NCBI GenBank assembly: GCA_948567375.1
Contig: OX419761.1
Span: forward strand, 19,098,501-19,162,500
Length of the DNA: 64,000 nucleotides
Origin: Lunularia cruciata
Lineage: Eukaryota; Streptophyta; Marchantiopsida; Lunulariales; Lunulariaceae
Reading direction: 5' to 3'
A program made the translations under genes and the position numbers. This document shows positions 1 to 9,888 of this stretch, in pieces; position 1 is the stretch's first letter, and each line of letters opens with the position of its first letter. The notes under the pieces are model-generated. The model worked only from the letters and a program-made list of their open reading frames with translations, was not told where the DNA came from and did no database searches.

Positions 1-15
1 TCTGGTATTTTACAT

Positions 16-27
16 TGGTATCAGAGC
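16..27 (+). promoter_or_regulatory. Primer binding site of B1 (initiator tRNA-Met type)
   Basis: TGGTATCAGAGC lies two bases after the LTR end. It matches the complement of the 3' end of plant initiator tRNA-Met, the usual primer of many plant gypsy and copia elements. The same motif recurs after the family A 5' LTRs and, reversed, next to B3 and B4. Confidence 0.85.
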
Positions 28-284
28 AAGAATGGGATGGATGGAATTTATGGACCACCAAATCCACTTCCGCCAAACCATTGGGACTTTCATGTCCAGA
101 TATTACCAAAGCATCGTTTCACACAATTCATCACCTCATGCTTTGGGCAGGATTTTCTACATATGATCACCATGTTAGAGGAACCCTTGATACTTCCAGT
201 TGTAACTTATGGAGAATGGTGACATGTTGTATCTATGTGTTAATCAACTAGATAAATTGAGGGTAGTGGAATAGAGTAGTAGCA

Positions 285-1003
285 ATGGCGGCAATACCGG
301 ATGTTATCCTTGCAATGCAACAACAAATCGAGCATCTTACTCGATTGTTGGATGAACGAGACCAACAACGATGAGAATAGATAGACAGAGCACCAATTCG
401 AGATGGAGAAGATTGCATTTGATTTCTAAAACCCAAGGTGTTTGAAGGCAAGAATCTTCCAAGCACAGTGGAGAATTTTGTGTTTGACTGCAAACGTTAC
501 TTTGAAGCCACCAATCTTCAAGAGAAGCGGAAACAAATTCTCTTGGCTTCTAGCTAGTTGGATGGCGTGGGAAAACTTTGGTGGCGATTCCGAGTAGAAA
601 GAGCTGAACGACAAATTTTTACACTAATTTTGACATGGGCAGAATTCAAGGATGCAATACTTGGTCGATTTCACACTATAAATGCCACCCAAGCTGCACA
701 AGATAAATTGGCGGAGTTGAGGCAGATTGGCTCAGTGAGAAGCTACATCACACAATTTCATAATATCATCATGCAAATTCTAGATATCCAAGAAGGTGAA
801 GTTTTGGATCAATTTGTGCAAGGATTGAAGTCACAAACCAGATTGGAGGTGACCATGCAAGAGCCACAGAACATAGAAGAAGCCATGCAATTGGTTGAGC
901 GTTTTGATTCCTTAGTTGTGACAACTTGGTCTCGGCCTTGACCTACACAAAACCTACTAGTACCACGAGTGGAAGAACCGGTACCAATGGAGATTGATGC
1001 TAC
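285..1003 (+). pseudogene. Gag remnant of B1
   Basis: Translation from the ATG at 285 begins MAAIPDVILAMQQQIEHL, then meets in-frame TGA/TAG codons. The ORF from 558 carries the retrotransposon gag core (KLWWRFR, then a stretch with ILGRFHTINATQAAQDKLAEL and VLDQFVQGLKSQTR). The same gag is found antisense in B3 and B4. The zinc-knuckle part is lost: at about 1000 the reading frame passes straight into integrase sequence. Stops fit C-to-T or G-to-A changes. Nucleic-acid-binding capsid protein by family; not functional here. Confidence 0.8.
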
Positions 1004-1679
1004 TCCATCTCAGGTTCCTCATACTTCCACATTGTTGACCACTATATCCCAATCTCTCCAACAAGCCAAGTCTCACCTCCTTGTTGCTCAGAATCGCCAA
1101 AAACAATATGCGGACCACCATTGTCGAGATCTCACCTTTGAAGTTGGTGATAAAGTCATGCTATCCTCTAGTAACCTCCCTCTCCCACTTGATACCCAAG
1201 TTCCTAAACTTGCCCCTAATTGGATAGGACCCTTTGATATCACCCAAATTGTCTCTCCTGTTGCTTATCGTCTTGCCTTGCCTTGTCACATGCGTATCCT
1301 TCCTGTCTTTCATGTTTCCAAGTTGAAACCCTTTGTTCATAACCCCTCTTCCTTTTCCTCTCAAGTCCAACCTCCTCCTCTTCCTATCCCTATCAATGAT
1401 CATGAGGAGTACAAAGTTGATTGTATCCTTGCACGTTGCCACATTCAACAAGACCGTTGCCAACATACGGAGTACAAGGTCCTTTGGAAAGGGTATCCCC
1501 TACATGATGCCACCTGGGAACCTCTTTCTCACCTCCACAATGCACAGACGGCCATCCAGGAATTTGAAGCTTCACTGGCGACGAGGACATCACCAACTAG
1601 TGACGGAGGAATATGTAACAATATGGAGTTTAGCGATGAAGTCAGTCAGGCTCACAAAGTAGCACATAAGACAAATTAG
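969..1679 (+). pseudogene. Open gag-integrase C-terminal-chromodomain fusion of B1 (236 codons)
   Basis: An uninterrupted frame starts with the gag tail (MEEPVPMEIDAT) and runs into integrase C-terminal sequence (SQVPHTSTLLTTISQ), the GPY/F-like region (KLAPNWIGPFDITQI), the FHVSKLKPF motif and a chromodomain at about 1395-1570 (EYKVDCILAR ... YKVLWKGYPLHDATWEP). In B2 the sequence before SQVPHTST is integrase (LLAPPP), which locates the junction at about 1003. It ends inside the 3' LTR. The catalytic core is absent. A deletion product, but the longest clean frame of family B here. Confidence 0.8.
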
Positions 1680-1706
1680 CCTAGAATATTCCAAAAGTAT
1701 CTAGGA

Positions 1707-1915
1707 AGCTTCTTGGGAAGCTTCTTGGTAGCTTAGCTTGCACCTTAAGTAAGTAGCTTCTAGAAGGAAGCTTCTAGAAGCTTCCAACTAGCTTAGCTTG
1801 CACGCCAAGTAGGCGGCTTCTAGAAGGAAGCTTCTTGAGAAGCTTCCTAGTTAACTTGGCTTGCACTCTAAGAAAGCGGCTTGAGGAAGCTTCTTGAGAA
1901 GCTTCTCAAGGACCT
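1707..1915 (+). promoter_or_regulatory. Heat-shock-element-like array in the B1 LTR U3
   Basis: The segment repeats GAAGCTTC. At 1767-1784 the arrangement GAA-GC-TTC-TA-GAA-GC-TTC matches four alternating nGAAn/nTTCn pentamers with 2-base spacing, the consensus heat-shock factor site. Further GAAnnTTC pairs occur around 1712-1735, 1815-1850 and 1883-1910, some with a 4-base gap. The array ends just upstream of the TATA box. Function as a heat-responsive promoter is inferred. Confidence 0.55.
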
Positions 1916-1926
1916 TGTATGCTACC

Positions 1927-1934
1927 TATAAATA
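1927..1934 (+). promoter_or_regulatory. TATA box of B1 3' LTR
   Basis: TATAAATA within the LTR, downstream of the GAAGCTTC array and about 105 bp before the LTR end; equivalents occur in the B2 and (as reverse complement) B3 and B4 LTRs. Confidence 0.6.
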
Positions 1935-2038
1935 CCAAAGCCAAAGCTCATGATAGGCATTCGAAGTTTTCACTCATTCAAGTGTCCCAATGTGAATTTC
2001 CATTCTCCTATTTCTCTCCTTGGTTTTGGTCTTTTACA

Positions 2039-3825
2039 AAGAACAACTTGCAATAGTATATGCCACCAAGGTATGGAGGCATTATCTCTTGGAGAAACAA
2101 GTGATCATGCAAACTGATTACAAACCATTGTTGCAGGCCTTACACTTGGAATACATGAAGAGTCAATATCATCAATGGGAGGAGCAACTCTAATTGTTTG
2201 ACATCAAACTTGAGTACAAACCAGGTTAGTTCCATGTCATCCTGGATGCTCTATCACGACGACCTGATTTGAAGTCTCTTCCTCTCATCATAATGGCAAT
2301 TACAATGGTGGCAATTGACTCCAAGGTCCAAAATGAGTTTCGGTCAGCTCTACAACAAGATCCCTTCTTCCAAATGGTACATGGTCATCTTACAACATGT
2401 GACAAGGAGTACAATACCTTCTCCTTCAAGGAAGGCCTTCTATTCCATGAGGACCGGATCTATGTTCCAACCAAAGGTAATCTTTGACTTGTATGCCTTC
2501 AAGAAGCCCATGATTTACCAAAAGCTGGTCACATGGGTGTGGACAAGACCTTGGGTACCCTCCAATGCCAATGGTGGTGGCTCAACATGACATAAGATGT
2601 ATGAGAGTTTGTCTGATTGTGTGAAAGCTGCCAACACAACAAGGCCAACAACCAAAAGTCTAGTGGACTTCTTCAACCACTCCCCATTCTATCCGCTTGA
2701 TGGGAACATATGAGTTTGGATCTCATCACATCCTTACCCAAGACAAAGTAAGACACACAACAATCCTGGTGTTTGTGGATAAGCTTAGTAAGCAAATCCA
2801 CTTGGCACCAACCTTTGATATTGTGGATGCTCCAACCTTAGTACAAATCTATAACAATGTCTTTTGTATCATGGGATGCCACATGTAATCATCTTTGACC
2901 GTGATCCTCAATTCATTGGGAAGTTTTGGCAAGCTTGTTTCTAGATACTTGGCACCAAGCTTGCTTTATCCACGGCCTATCATCCTCAAACTGCTGGACA
3001 AACCAAGTGTGCAAATCATACCTTGGAAGATATGTTGCGTGCCTTTTTCAATGTCCACCATGCCAATTGGGATAAATGTCTTGCAACTATAGAACTTGCC
3101 TACAACAATTCCAAATAGGAAAGCACCAGATTTCTCCTTTCTTTCTCAATTTTGGCCAAGATCCGCTTGTTCCAGATTCTCTTCTTGCTCCTCCGCCATC
3201 TCAAGTCCCTCATACTTCAACCTTCTTGACCACCATCTCCCAATCTCTCCAACAAGCCAAATTTCACTTCCTTGTTGCCCATATTGTTTCTAACAATCCC
3301 AAAATTGTTAGAAACAATATGCAGGCCACCATCGTCTTAATCTCCCTTTGAAGTCGGTGATAAAGTCATGTTATCCTCTAGTAACCTACCCCTCTCACTT
3401 GATACCCAAGTTTGTAAACTTGCCCCTTATTGGATAGGACTCTTTGATGTCACCCAATTCATCTCTCTTGGTGCTTATCAACTTGCCTTACCTCATTATA
3501 TATGCATCTACCTTGTCTTTCATATTTCCAAGTTAAAACCCTTTGTTCCTAACATATCTTCCTTTTCCTCTTGTGTCCAACCTCCTCCTCCTCCTCCCAT
3601 CCCTACCAATGATCATGAGGAGTACGAAGTTGATTGTATGCTTGCACGTCGCCACATTCTACAAGAACACCGACACATATGGAGTACAAGGTCCTTTGGA
3701 AAGGGTATCCTCTTAATGATGCCACATGCAAACCTCTTTCTCACCTCTAGAAGGCATAGAAGGCCATCCAGGAGTTTGAAGCTTTATTGGCAACAAGGAC
3801 GTCACCAACTAGCGGTGGAGGAATA
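2039..3825 (+). pseudogene. RNase H, integrase and chromodomain remnant of B2
   Basis: RNase H C-terminus at 2039-2270 (QLAIVYATK, QTDYKPLLQ), connection, then the integrase zinc-binding part at 2330-2650 (HGHLTTCDKEYNTFSF; EAHDLPKAGHMGVDKTL; CESCQHNKANNQK), the catalytic core in several frames at 2690-3100, the C-terminus at 3150-3480 and a chromodomain at 3600-3780. Numerous stops and frameshifts; an 18-bp-arm hairpin at 3280-3321 breaks the integrase tail. The B4 copy carries the same order on the other strand. Confidence 0.82.
3280..3321 (+). repeat. Perfect hairpin with 18-bp arms in B2 integrase tail
   Basis: Arms 3280-3297 and 3304-3321 are exact reverse complements around a 6-base loop (CCCAAA). 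In B1 the homologous stretch (about 1086-1112) has only the right arm ending in AACAATATG, so the left arm is an inverted copy acquired in B2. Confidence 0.9.
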
Positions 3826-4185
3826 TATAACAATATGGAGTTTAGCAATGTAGTTAGTAAGGCTAATGAAGTAGAGAATAAGCCAGATTAGCCCAAAATA
3901 TTCTAGAAGCATCTAAGAAGCCTCTTGGGAAGCTTGCCAACTAGCTTAACTTGCACCCCAAACAGGTAGCTTCTAGAAGCTTCCAACCAGCTTAGCTTGC
4001 ATGCCAAGTAGGCGACTTCTAGAAGAAAGCTTCTTGAGAAACTTTTCAAAGGCCTTGTATGTTACATATAAATACCAAGCCAAAGCTCATGCTAGGCATT
4101 TGGAGTTTTGTCACATTCAAGTGAATTTATGTCCCAATGTGAATTTACATTCTCTTATTTCTCTCCTCGTGCTTGGTCTTTTACA
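3826..4185 (+). repeat. 3' LTR of B2
   Basis: Homologous to 1614-2038 end to end, but starts TATAACAATATGG (TG decayed to TA) and ends CTTTTACA. About 65 bp shorter than the B1 LTR because part of the GAAGCTTC-rich U3 is missing. A three-unit TTC-TA-GAA-GC-TTC site remains at 3971-3983. Confidence 0.85.
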
Positions 4186-4831
4186 AGCAAGACAAAAATG
4201 TTACAACCAAGGAATCAAAACATTTAGCTAACCGCATGGCTTCCTCCAAGTGTTGTGGCTCTCACATAATTACCTCTTATTTGGTTTGTAACTTCAAGCC
4301 TCTCACAAATTGATCCAAAGTTTCACCTTCTAATATATCTAGAATTTGCATGATGGTGTTTTGGAATTGCGTGATGTAACCTCTTATAGAGCCAATTTGC
4401 TTCAACTCTACCAACCTAACTTGTGCAGCTTGTGTGGCATTTATAGCTTGGAATTGACCAATTATTGCACTCTTAAATTCTACCTATGTCAAGATTGGTG
4501 CAACAATTTGCCGTTCAACTTGCTCCACTTGGAATTGCCACCATAGCTTTGCTACTCCATCCAATTGGCTAAAAGCCAAGAGAATTTGTTTTTATTCATC
4601 TTGAAGATTGGTAACTTCAAAATAATGTTCATAGTCAAATAAAAAATTCTCCATTGCACCAGGGAGATTCTTGCCTTAAAAAGCCTTTGGAAATCCAATT
4701 CAGTCTTCTCCTTCTCTAATTGCTACTCTCTCTACGTGCTCTTATTGTTGATGATCTTGTTCATCCAACAATCAAGTAAGGTGCTCAATTTTTTGTTGCA
4801 TAACAATGATAACCCTGGGCATTGTTACCAT
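4186..4831 (-). pseudogene. Gag remnant of B3
   Basis: The minus-strand sequence from the ATG at 4831 aligns along its length with B1 gag (for example the segments for QLVERFDSLV and MQEPQNIEEA at the left end). Interrupted by several stops. It stops at the B2 LTR boundary, before any zinc knuckle. Confidence 0.75.
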
Positions 4832-5087
4832 GGTTACTACTATATCATACCACCCACAACCTATCTAATTTATTAACAAATAGATGTAACACATCTATCA
4901 TTCTCCATAAGTTATACCCAAAGTACCAAGGGTTCCTCAGACAAGGTGATTGTATTCAAAAATCTTGCCCAAAGTGTGGGATGATGAATTGTGTGAAATG
5001 ATTTTTGGTTAGTACCCGGATGCCAAAATCCCAATGGTTTGGCAAAAATGGATTTGGTGATTTATAAATTCTATCCATCCCATTCTT

Positions 5088-5099
5088 GCTCTAATACCA
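5088..5099 (-). promoter_or_regulatory. Primer binding site of B3
   Basis: Minus strand reads TGGTATTAGAGC, the Met-tRNA site with one C-to-T change, directly inside the 5' LTR end. Confidence 0.75.
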
Positions 5100-5100
5100 A

Positions 5101-5552
5101 TGTAAAAGATCAAGACTACGGAGAGAAATAGGAGAATGGAAGATCACATTGGGACACTTGAGTGTGGGAAGCTTTGAATGCCTAGCATGAGCTCCGGCTT
5201 TTGTATTTATAAAGAGCATACGAGGTTCTTGAAAAGTTTCTTGAGAAGCTTTTTTGAATTGCTTTCTTGAAGTGCAAGCCAATTTAACTGGGAAGCTTTT
5301 CAAGAAATTTCCTTCTAGAAGCCTTTCAAGAAGATTCCTTCTAGAAGCCACCTACTTGGCGTGCAAGCTAAGCTAGTTGGAAGCTTTTAGAAGCTTCCTT
5401 CTAGAAGCTAACTACTTGGGATGCAAGCTAAGTTAGCTAGGAAGCTTCCCAATAAGCTTCCTAGATACTTTTACAATATTCTAGGCTAATTTTGCCCACT
5501 TGCTATTTTATTAGCTCTAACTTAATTCATTGCCATAGTCCATATTATTTTA
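5101..5552 (-). repeat. 5' LTR of B3 (antisense)
   Basis: Plus strand begins TGTAAAAGATC and carries the same GAAGCTTC-rich U3 as B1; a near-perfect four-unit GAA/TTC site is at 5380-5397. The outer end near 5552 is decayed (CCATATTATTTTAGA where other copies have ATTACA), so that boundary is approximate. Confidence 0.75.
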
Positions 5553-6225
5553 GAGATAATACAAGTTGTACATATTTAAACATCACATAAATAATGGAAT
5601 TGAATTTAATGGACAATATATAATGGAATTTTAATAGGCTTATGGTTGTTTGCATGTGTTTTGAGTCCTATGATACCACACATAAAATAGGATTGTTGAA
5701 ATTTCACACAAGATCATCATAGAAATGCTTTAGCCATGATGACTAATAGAATTTGACTATAAATTCAAGTGCTTGCATATTCAATTTCACTTTTTACAAT
5801 CAATTTCAATCTCAAGCCAAAGGAGAGTTTAAGATTTCTAATCTTTGTAGTTATCCTAGCCTTTGCCTTTGAGCCCTAACCTTCACCTTTGGCCTCAATT
5901 CCAATCCTCAATAAGAAACATGGTATTCACTTGAACATAGAGAAGGAGAATCCACAAGGTCATTCTCCAACCTCCAAACCTCAACAAATGGGTGCTGCAT
6001 TGTAGGGCCAATGTGATCTAGAGCAAATGTGTTGCCTTCTTGCTTTTCAATTAGGAGCCAAGAAATGTCACCATTGTGTAGGAAATTAGGTATCAAATAG
6101 GGAAGCAATCAAGAGACCTTCATGACAACTTAATGGCATGGACCAAGAACATTCATTATAAGAATGTTCTTGGAGAACTTGCAATCCAGTTTTATGACCA
6201 TTCACACACAATATACCTAACCCAA
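5553..6225. other. Unassigned sequence between B3 and element D
   Basis: AT-rich sequence with no convincing ORF, LTR end or RNA gene. The minus-strand ORF 5908-6108 (66 codons) has no recognisable domain. It may be flanking DNA of D or a degraded part of its end repeat. Confidence 0.4.
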
Positions 6226-7457
6226 TGCAAAATTGGAGAAGTGCATCATCCCTTAAACTCCCTTCTAATGGAAATTATAAACAAGAACAAAAGAATAAAC
6301 ATTTTTATTTGGAAATGTAAAGGCAAATGTAGTGTTTTGTAGTAGTTATAGCCAAAGACCTTTATAGTTGTAAATACTTTTGGAGAGGATGGCCTTTACT
6401 ATCCCATTATGGCTCATAGGCCATGATTTGTATGTTACTCTTACCATGAGTTATATGAGATATAATTTACTGCAATCTTTCAAATGGTGTTTGATGGCTT
6501 TGCAAAGTAAACAAAGTAAGAGATTTCAAAATTTCTACCATCCTAAAGACTACAATATTAATATAGTGGTTCAACCCTTCCCAAAAGGTGCAATTTTGCG
6601 GTGTCTAAAATTATTTGCAATACTCAATCATACATAAGTGTATTACTTTATGAGACACAAAGCTTGTAGAGGCCTATTCATGTATCATTCTTGACTCTGC
6701 CAAAGCTCCTAGAGTGATACATTCTAGTTCCACACAAATTAAATCCCACACTCTAGTGCTTTGGCTCATACCTTAGGATTTATCTCTCCTATGTTTACTA
6801 AGCATACCATCATTCATTTAGAGGGCAAACTAATAGACATATGCAAACTCATGAGTCTTGATGGTATAAAATTCATATTTACTACAAAAGAAGGATGCAA
6901 TAAATGGACCTAAGGACATTAGAACTAAGCCTATTATACATTTCCTACTTGGTCTCAAAAAGATCCAATGGCTATAATGGATGGAAATTTCCTAATTAAG
7001 CAACTTAATGTTCATCATATCTTATCTTCTAACCTTAACACTAATCTTAGGTAGCCATGGACTGTAATTACCATAGTCGGTGGTCATCTACCTCTAATAA
7101 ACTAACACTTCTTTGGATATTAATATAAGTGTCTATCTACATCCATGAAATTCCTAAGTCTATGAAAAAAAATCATCTACAATATATATGAAAAAAACAC
7201 TCAATTTTTGGAAACAAAAACAACCTATTTTTTGTGAGACAATGCTCCATTTATTACTCCTTGTTGGGAGAGGCGGTAGTGCTTGGGACAAACTCTTAGC
7301 TCATTTGCAAATTTGAACAAGGTTTTGAGCTCCTTCTTGTATCCATCTACAATTTGTGCAAAGCTGGTGTGAGCCTCCTTCAAATTGGCATTAGTGTGCC
7401 CTAGAGTTTGGTAGATAGTGTGTTGCTCATTTGTGTTGTTTTTCCTCTCCAACACAT
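6226..7457 (-). repeat. Left end repeat (3' LTR candidate) of D, distal part
   Basis: Homologous in the same orientation to about 28940-30155; for example GCCATGATTTGTATG at 6409 matches 29094. A1 splits this repeat: it stops at 7457 and resumes at 14036. It contains the end of ORF-C (stop at 7225). The outer limit near 6226 is where similarity fades. Confidence 0.6.
7225..7457 (-). pseudogene. ORF-C copy 1, C-terminal part
   Basis: Minus-strand frame with LKEAHTSFAQIVDGYKKELK and KFANELRVCPKHYRL, ending in a stop at 7225-7227. Copy 2 ends similarly (KFAKELRFFPKHHP) at 29921. The sequence is charged and helix-rich with no known domain. It continues upstream at 14036 beyond the A1 insertion. 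Confidence 0.55.
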
Positions 7458-8198
7458 TGTAATACCAAGAGCTAGCCATATGATCTAGATGTGAAATTTG
7501 GTTTGGTAACATCTAGAAGAATGTTATATATGGTGGTCAAAATCGATCAGATAGAAGTATCACCAAAAGAGTACTTCTACTAATAGAGCAAAAACCAAAA
7601 TAGCCTTGAGAACCTTAAAACCAATAGCTAGACATATGATTTAAAGGTGAGAATTGGTTTGGTAACATCTGGAAGGATGTTATATATGATGGATTAAACA
7701 GATCAGAAAGAGGTATCACCAAAACTGAACTTCTACTAATAGAGTAGCAACCAAAATATGCCAAAATAGGCAATTTTGGAGGCCTAAACGGATGAATAGG
7801 CCTAAAAAATGTGTGAATTCCCCTCCCCCAACAAAGGAAAGGCTGGCCTTCCCTCCCCCCTGGTTTGTCTTGTCAAGAGCTTTCCAATGGTACCTTACGT
7901 GATTCTGAGACTCCTACAAGAAGATTCTCTAAAAGATTCCCTCCAGTCAAAGCTTGTTTGACCCACCAGATAGGACCTAGACCAACATGTCACCCATCCA
8001 AGTAAGTAATCCAAGTAAGTAATCCAAGGGTGGAGCTTGCTGAAAGGTCACCTATCTATGTGCCTAATCTTATGGTGGAGCTTCCTTGGAGTAGATCCTC
8101 TTTGTCTATATAATAAAGAGAAGGTGCTCCTTTGGGGCACCGAATGTTGAGTGTGTAATTTGTGTTTCTCTCTCTTCTCTTGTCCTTGGAGTATTACA
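7458..8198 (+). repeat. 5' LTR of A1
   Basis: TGTAATACC ... GTATTACA, 741 bp. U3 contains two imperfect ~155-bp tandem units (start about 7458 and about 7615), each ending CACCAAAA...ACTTCTACTAATAGAG. A TATA-like TCTATATAATAAAG precedes the R region. Confidence 0.93.
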
Positions 8199-8199
8199 A

Positions 8200-8211
8200 T
8201 GGTATCAGAGC
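8200..8211 (+). promoter_or_regulatory. Primer binding site of A1
   Basis: TGGTATCAGAGC, one base after the 5' LTR end; initiator tRNA-Met type. Confidence 0.9.
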
Positions 8212-8338
8212 AAGTGTCTTAGTCCAAGAGAGTGGATCACCCCTCTTGGAAGAGCACAAACTACTGAAATTGAGTAATTTGAGGTGGAGAACATAGAGTA
8301 GTTGCTAGACTTAGGAAGGACTTTAGAGAGCGGACGGG

Positions 8339-8768
8339 ATGGATGCACAGGGAGGACAATTTCCCACACCTAGCTTTCCACTCTCGAATTCATTCCACAT
8401 CAAGGTTATGTATATCCAGCGTGAGCAAATGAGGGTATTGCTAGTTTATCATTTTGACGCAGAATTCATGGACAAGGTGATGAACTCACCAAACCCAGTG
8501 ATTCTACTTGTGGTGATATATGACAGAGAGTAGGATTTGACAATCTACATTCTACTATGATGATATGGATGTAAATGTCCCAAATCCTCTCCCTTTCAAC
8601 ACTCAAGTAGAAATCCGTTATGTAGTGAGACCAAAAGTGATGTTTAGAGATTTTGTGGTTAGAAATTTTGGCAAGGAGTATTATCAATGAGTGATAGCTT
8701 CTGAGGTCCCAATGGTAGTTCCGATAGTTTGTGCACCTTCCAGAGTGATCATATTGACTCTATATTGA
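8339..8768 (+). pseudogene. Extra ORF between primer site and gag in A1
   Basis: Starts MDAQGGQFPTPSFPLSNSF and continues to VVIYDRE, then a stop. After a frame change it goes on through MDVNVPNPLPFNTQVEIRY and KVMFRDFVV to VIILTLY and a stop at 8768, for about 140 codons in all. A2 has the same ORF (48439-48868) with the same frame change at the YIL(L) position. I do not recognise a family; it is not standard gag. It lies in the leader ahead of the gag ATG at 8801. Confidence 0.6.
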
Positions 8769-8800
8769 AGTGGACATTAGCATTTGAGTGTTGCAGGAAC

Positions 8801-9888
8801 ATGGATCTGCAATTGCAAGAGCTGGTGCAAGGAATGCAAGGGATGTTAAATGAATTTCAAGAGATTAAGATGACCATGGAGACATTACAAAGTCAAGTGC
8901 AGATCCTTAGGAATGATCAAGCCATGCAAGAAGAAGAGCCGTCTCAAAACCCAGTACCTACAACGAAAGTACTTAGAGAGGCACATATACATACAAACCC
9001 TATCAACGATGAAGCCACATTGCTACTTTGGATGACAAAGACCTACAACATTGAGCCTTACAAGGGGCAGTGTATGATGGGAGTAGTGGAAAATTGGATC
9101 TCAAGAATAAATTGATAATTCTGATTGTTCTCAACAAAGATCACGGAGCATGCTTTAGGCGCGTTTGCATGTGGGTATTTGACCAATAAAGCCCTCACAT
9201 GGTATGATGCTTGGGAACGATTTATGTTGGCAGAGAGAATGGAGGTCACGTGGACATCAATGCAAGAAGGATTGTTGAAGAATTTCCAATCGATGGATGC
9301 TGTGCAGATGGCTCAAACCCGACTATGGGAATTGAGACAGAAGAATAGCGTATAAGAGTATATGGAGGCATTTCTGGATCTACAAGTTACAATAACCGAC
9401 ATGAGTCCAGCAGAGGCTCTTGACAATTTCAAACGAGGGTTAAAGGAGCGGATTTGCCCAGAAATCATGGTGCAAATCCTTGCACGATATTTGAAGCCAT
9501 TGCTTGTGCATAGAGAATAGCATGAGCATTGGGTGGAGGTGAAGGAGTAGTTCCACCTCAACATTATTGGGAAGAAATGCCACACATGGATGGACCCGTA
9601 CCAATGGAATTGGGCAACCTTCAATTTCAAGATTGGGGAGCACGACCGCTTCAAGGAGAGCGTGGACAAGTAGAAGAACAAAGAGATGGAGTCACACGAG
9701 GAGAAAGAACTCAAGGAGATCAACTTTGTTGTTACAATTGCGGCCGTATTGGGCATATATCTATCAACTATTGCACTCATTTCCCTAGAGGCCCTCGGCC
9801 TTCATACAAGCAATCTTTGAACAACATGGAGAGGTGCATTGAAGAGGAGGAAGTGGAAAACACTTTGGAAAACAAAGATTGCCAGTAA
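8801..9888 (+). pseudogene. Gag of A1
   Basis: ATG at 8801 (MDLQLQELVQGMQGMLNEF), a predicted coiled-coil stretch, the gag core (KALTWYDAWERFM; NFQSMDAVQMAQTRLWEL) and a zinc knuckle at 9730-9774. The knuckle reads CYNCGRIGHISINYC; A2 has NCC at the end, so A1 has lost the fourth Cys (TGT to TAT). Frames break at about 9113, 9353 and 9520. Ends CQ-stop at 9888, as in A2. Confidence 0.88.

Larger units (their letters stand above)
1..2038 (+). mobile_element. Family B chromovirus copy B1, internally deleted, 5' end outside window
   Basis: The window opens on the last 14 bases of a 5' LTR (ending in TTTTACA), followed by a Met-tRNA primer site, a gag remnant, an abrupt join to the integrase C-terminus and chromodomain, and a complete 3' LTR (1614-2038). 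Protease, RT, RNase H and most of integrase are missing. The sequence right of the 3' LTR resumes in the RNase H region of another family B element (B2), so B1 inserted into B2. The matching target duplication lies left of the window and cannot be checked. It belongs to the chromodomain-bearing Ty3/gypsy group. Confidence 0.85.
1614..2038 (+). repeat. 3' LTR of B1
   Basis: Begins TGTAACAATATGG and ends CTTTTACA. The start is preceded by a short purine-rich stretch (GACGGAGGAATA) that fits a polypurine tract. At 425 bp it is longer than the other B LTRs (about 355-366 bp in B2 and B4). The U3 half is packed with GAAGCTTC-type palindromes, followed by a TATA box at 1927-1934. Confidence 0.88.
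2039..4185 (+). mobile_element. Family B copy B2, pol 3' half plus 3' LTR
   Basis: Starts immediately after the B1 LTR in the middle of RNase H and continues through integrase and chromodomain to its own 3' LTR (3826-4185). The left part lies outside the window, beyond B1. The right end abuts antisense gag of B3, so B2 probably inserted into B3; the second target duplication copy is not in the window. Confidence 0.82.
4186..5552 (-). mobile_element. Family B copy B3 (antisense), 5' LTR and gag only
   Basis: On the minus strand: 5' LTR (5552 to 5101), Met-tRNA primer site, leader and gag up to where the B2 3' LTR interrupts it at 4185. The rest of B3 would lie left of B2, outside the window. 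Confidence 0.8.

Noticed and set aside
1707-5460. GAAGCTTC clusters as a satellite or CRISPR-like array
   Set aside because: Spacing is irregular, the units are self-complementary without unique spacers, and they occur only inside B LTRs.
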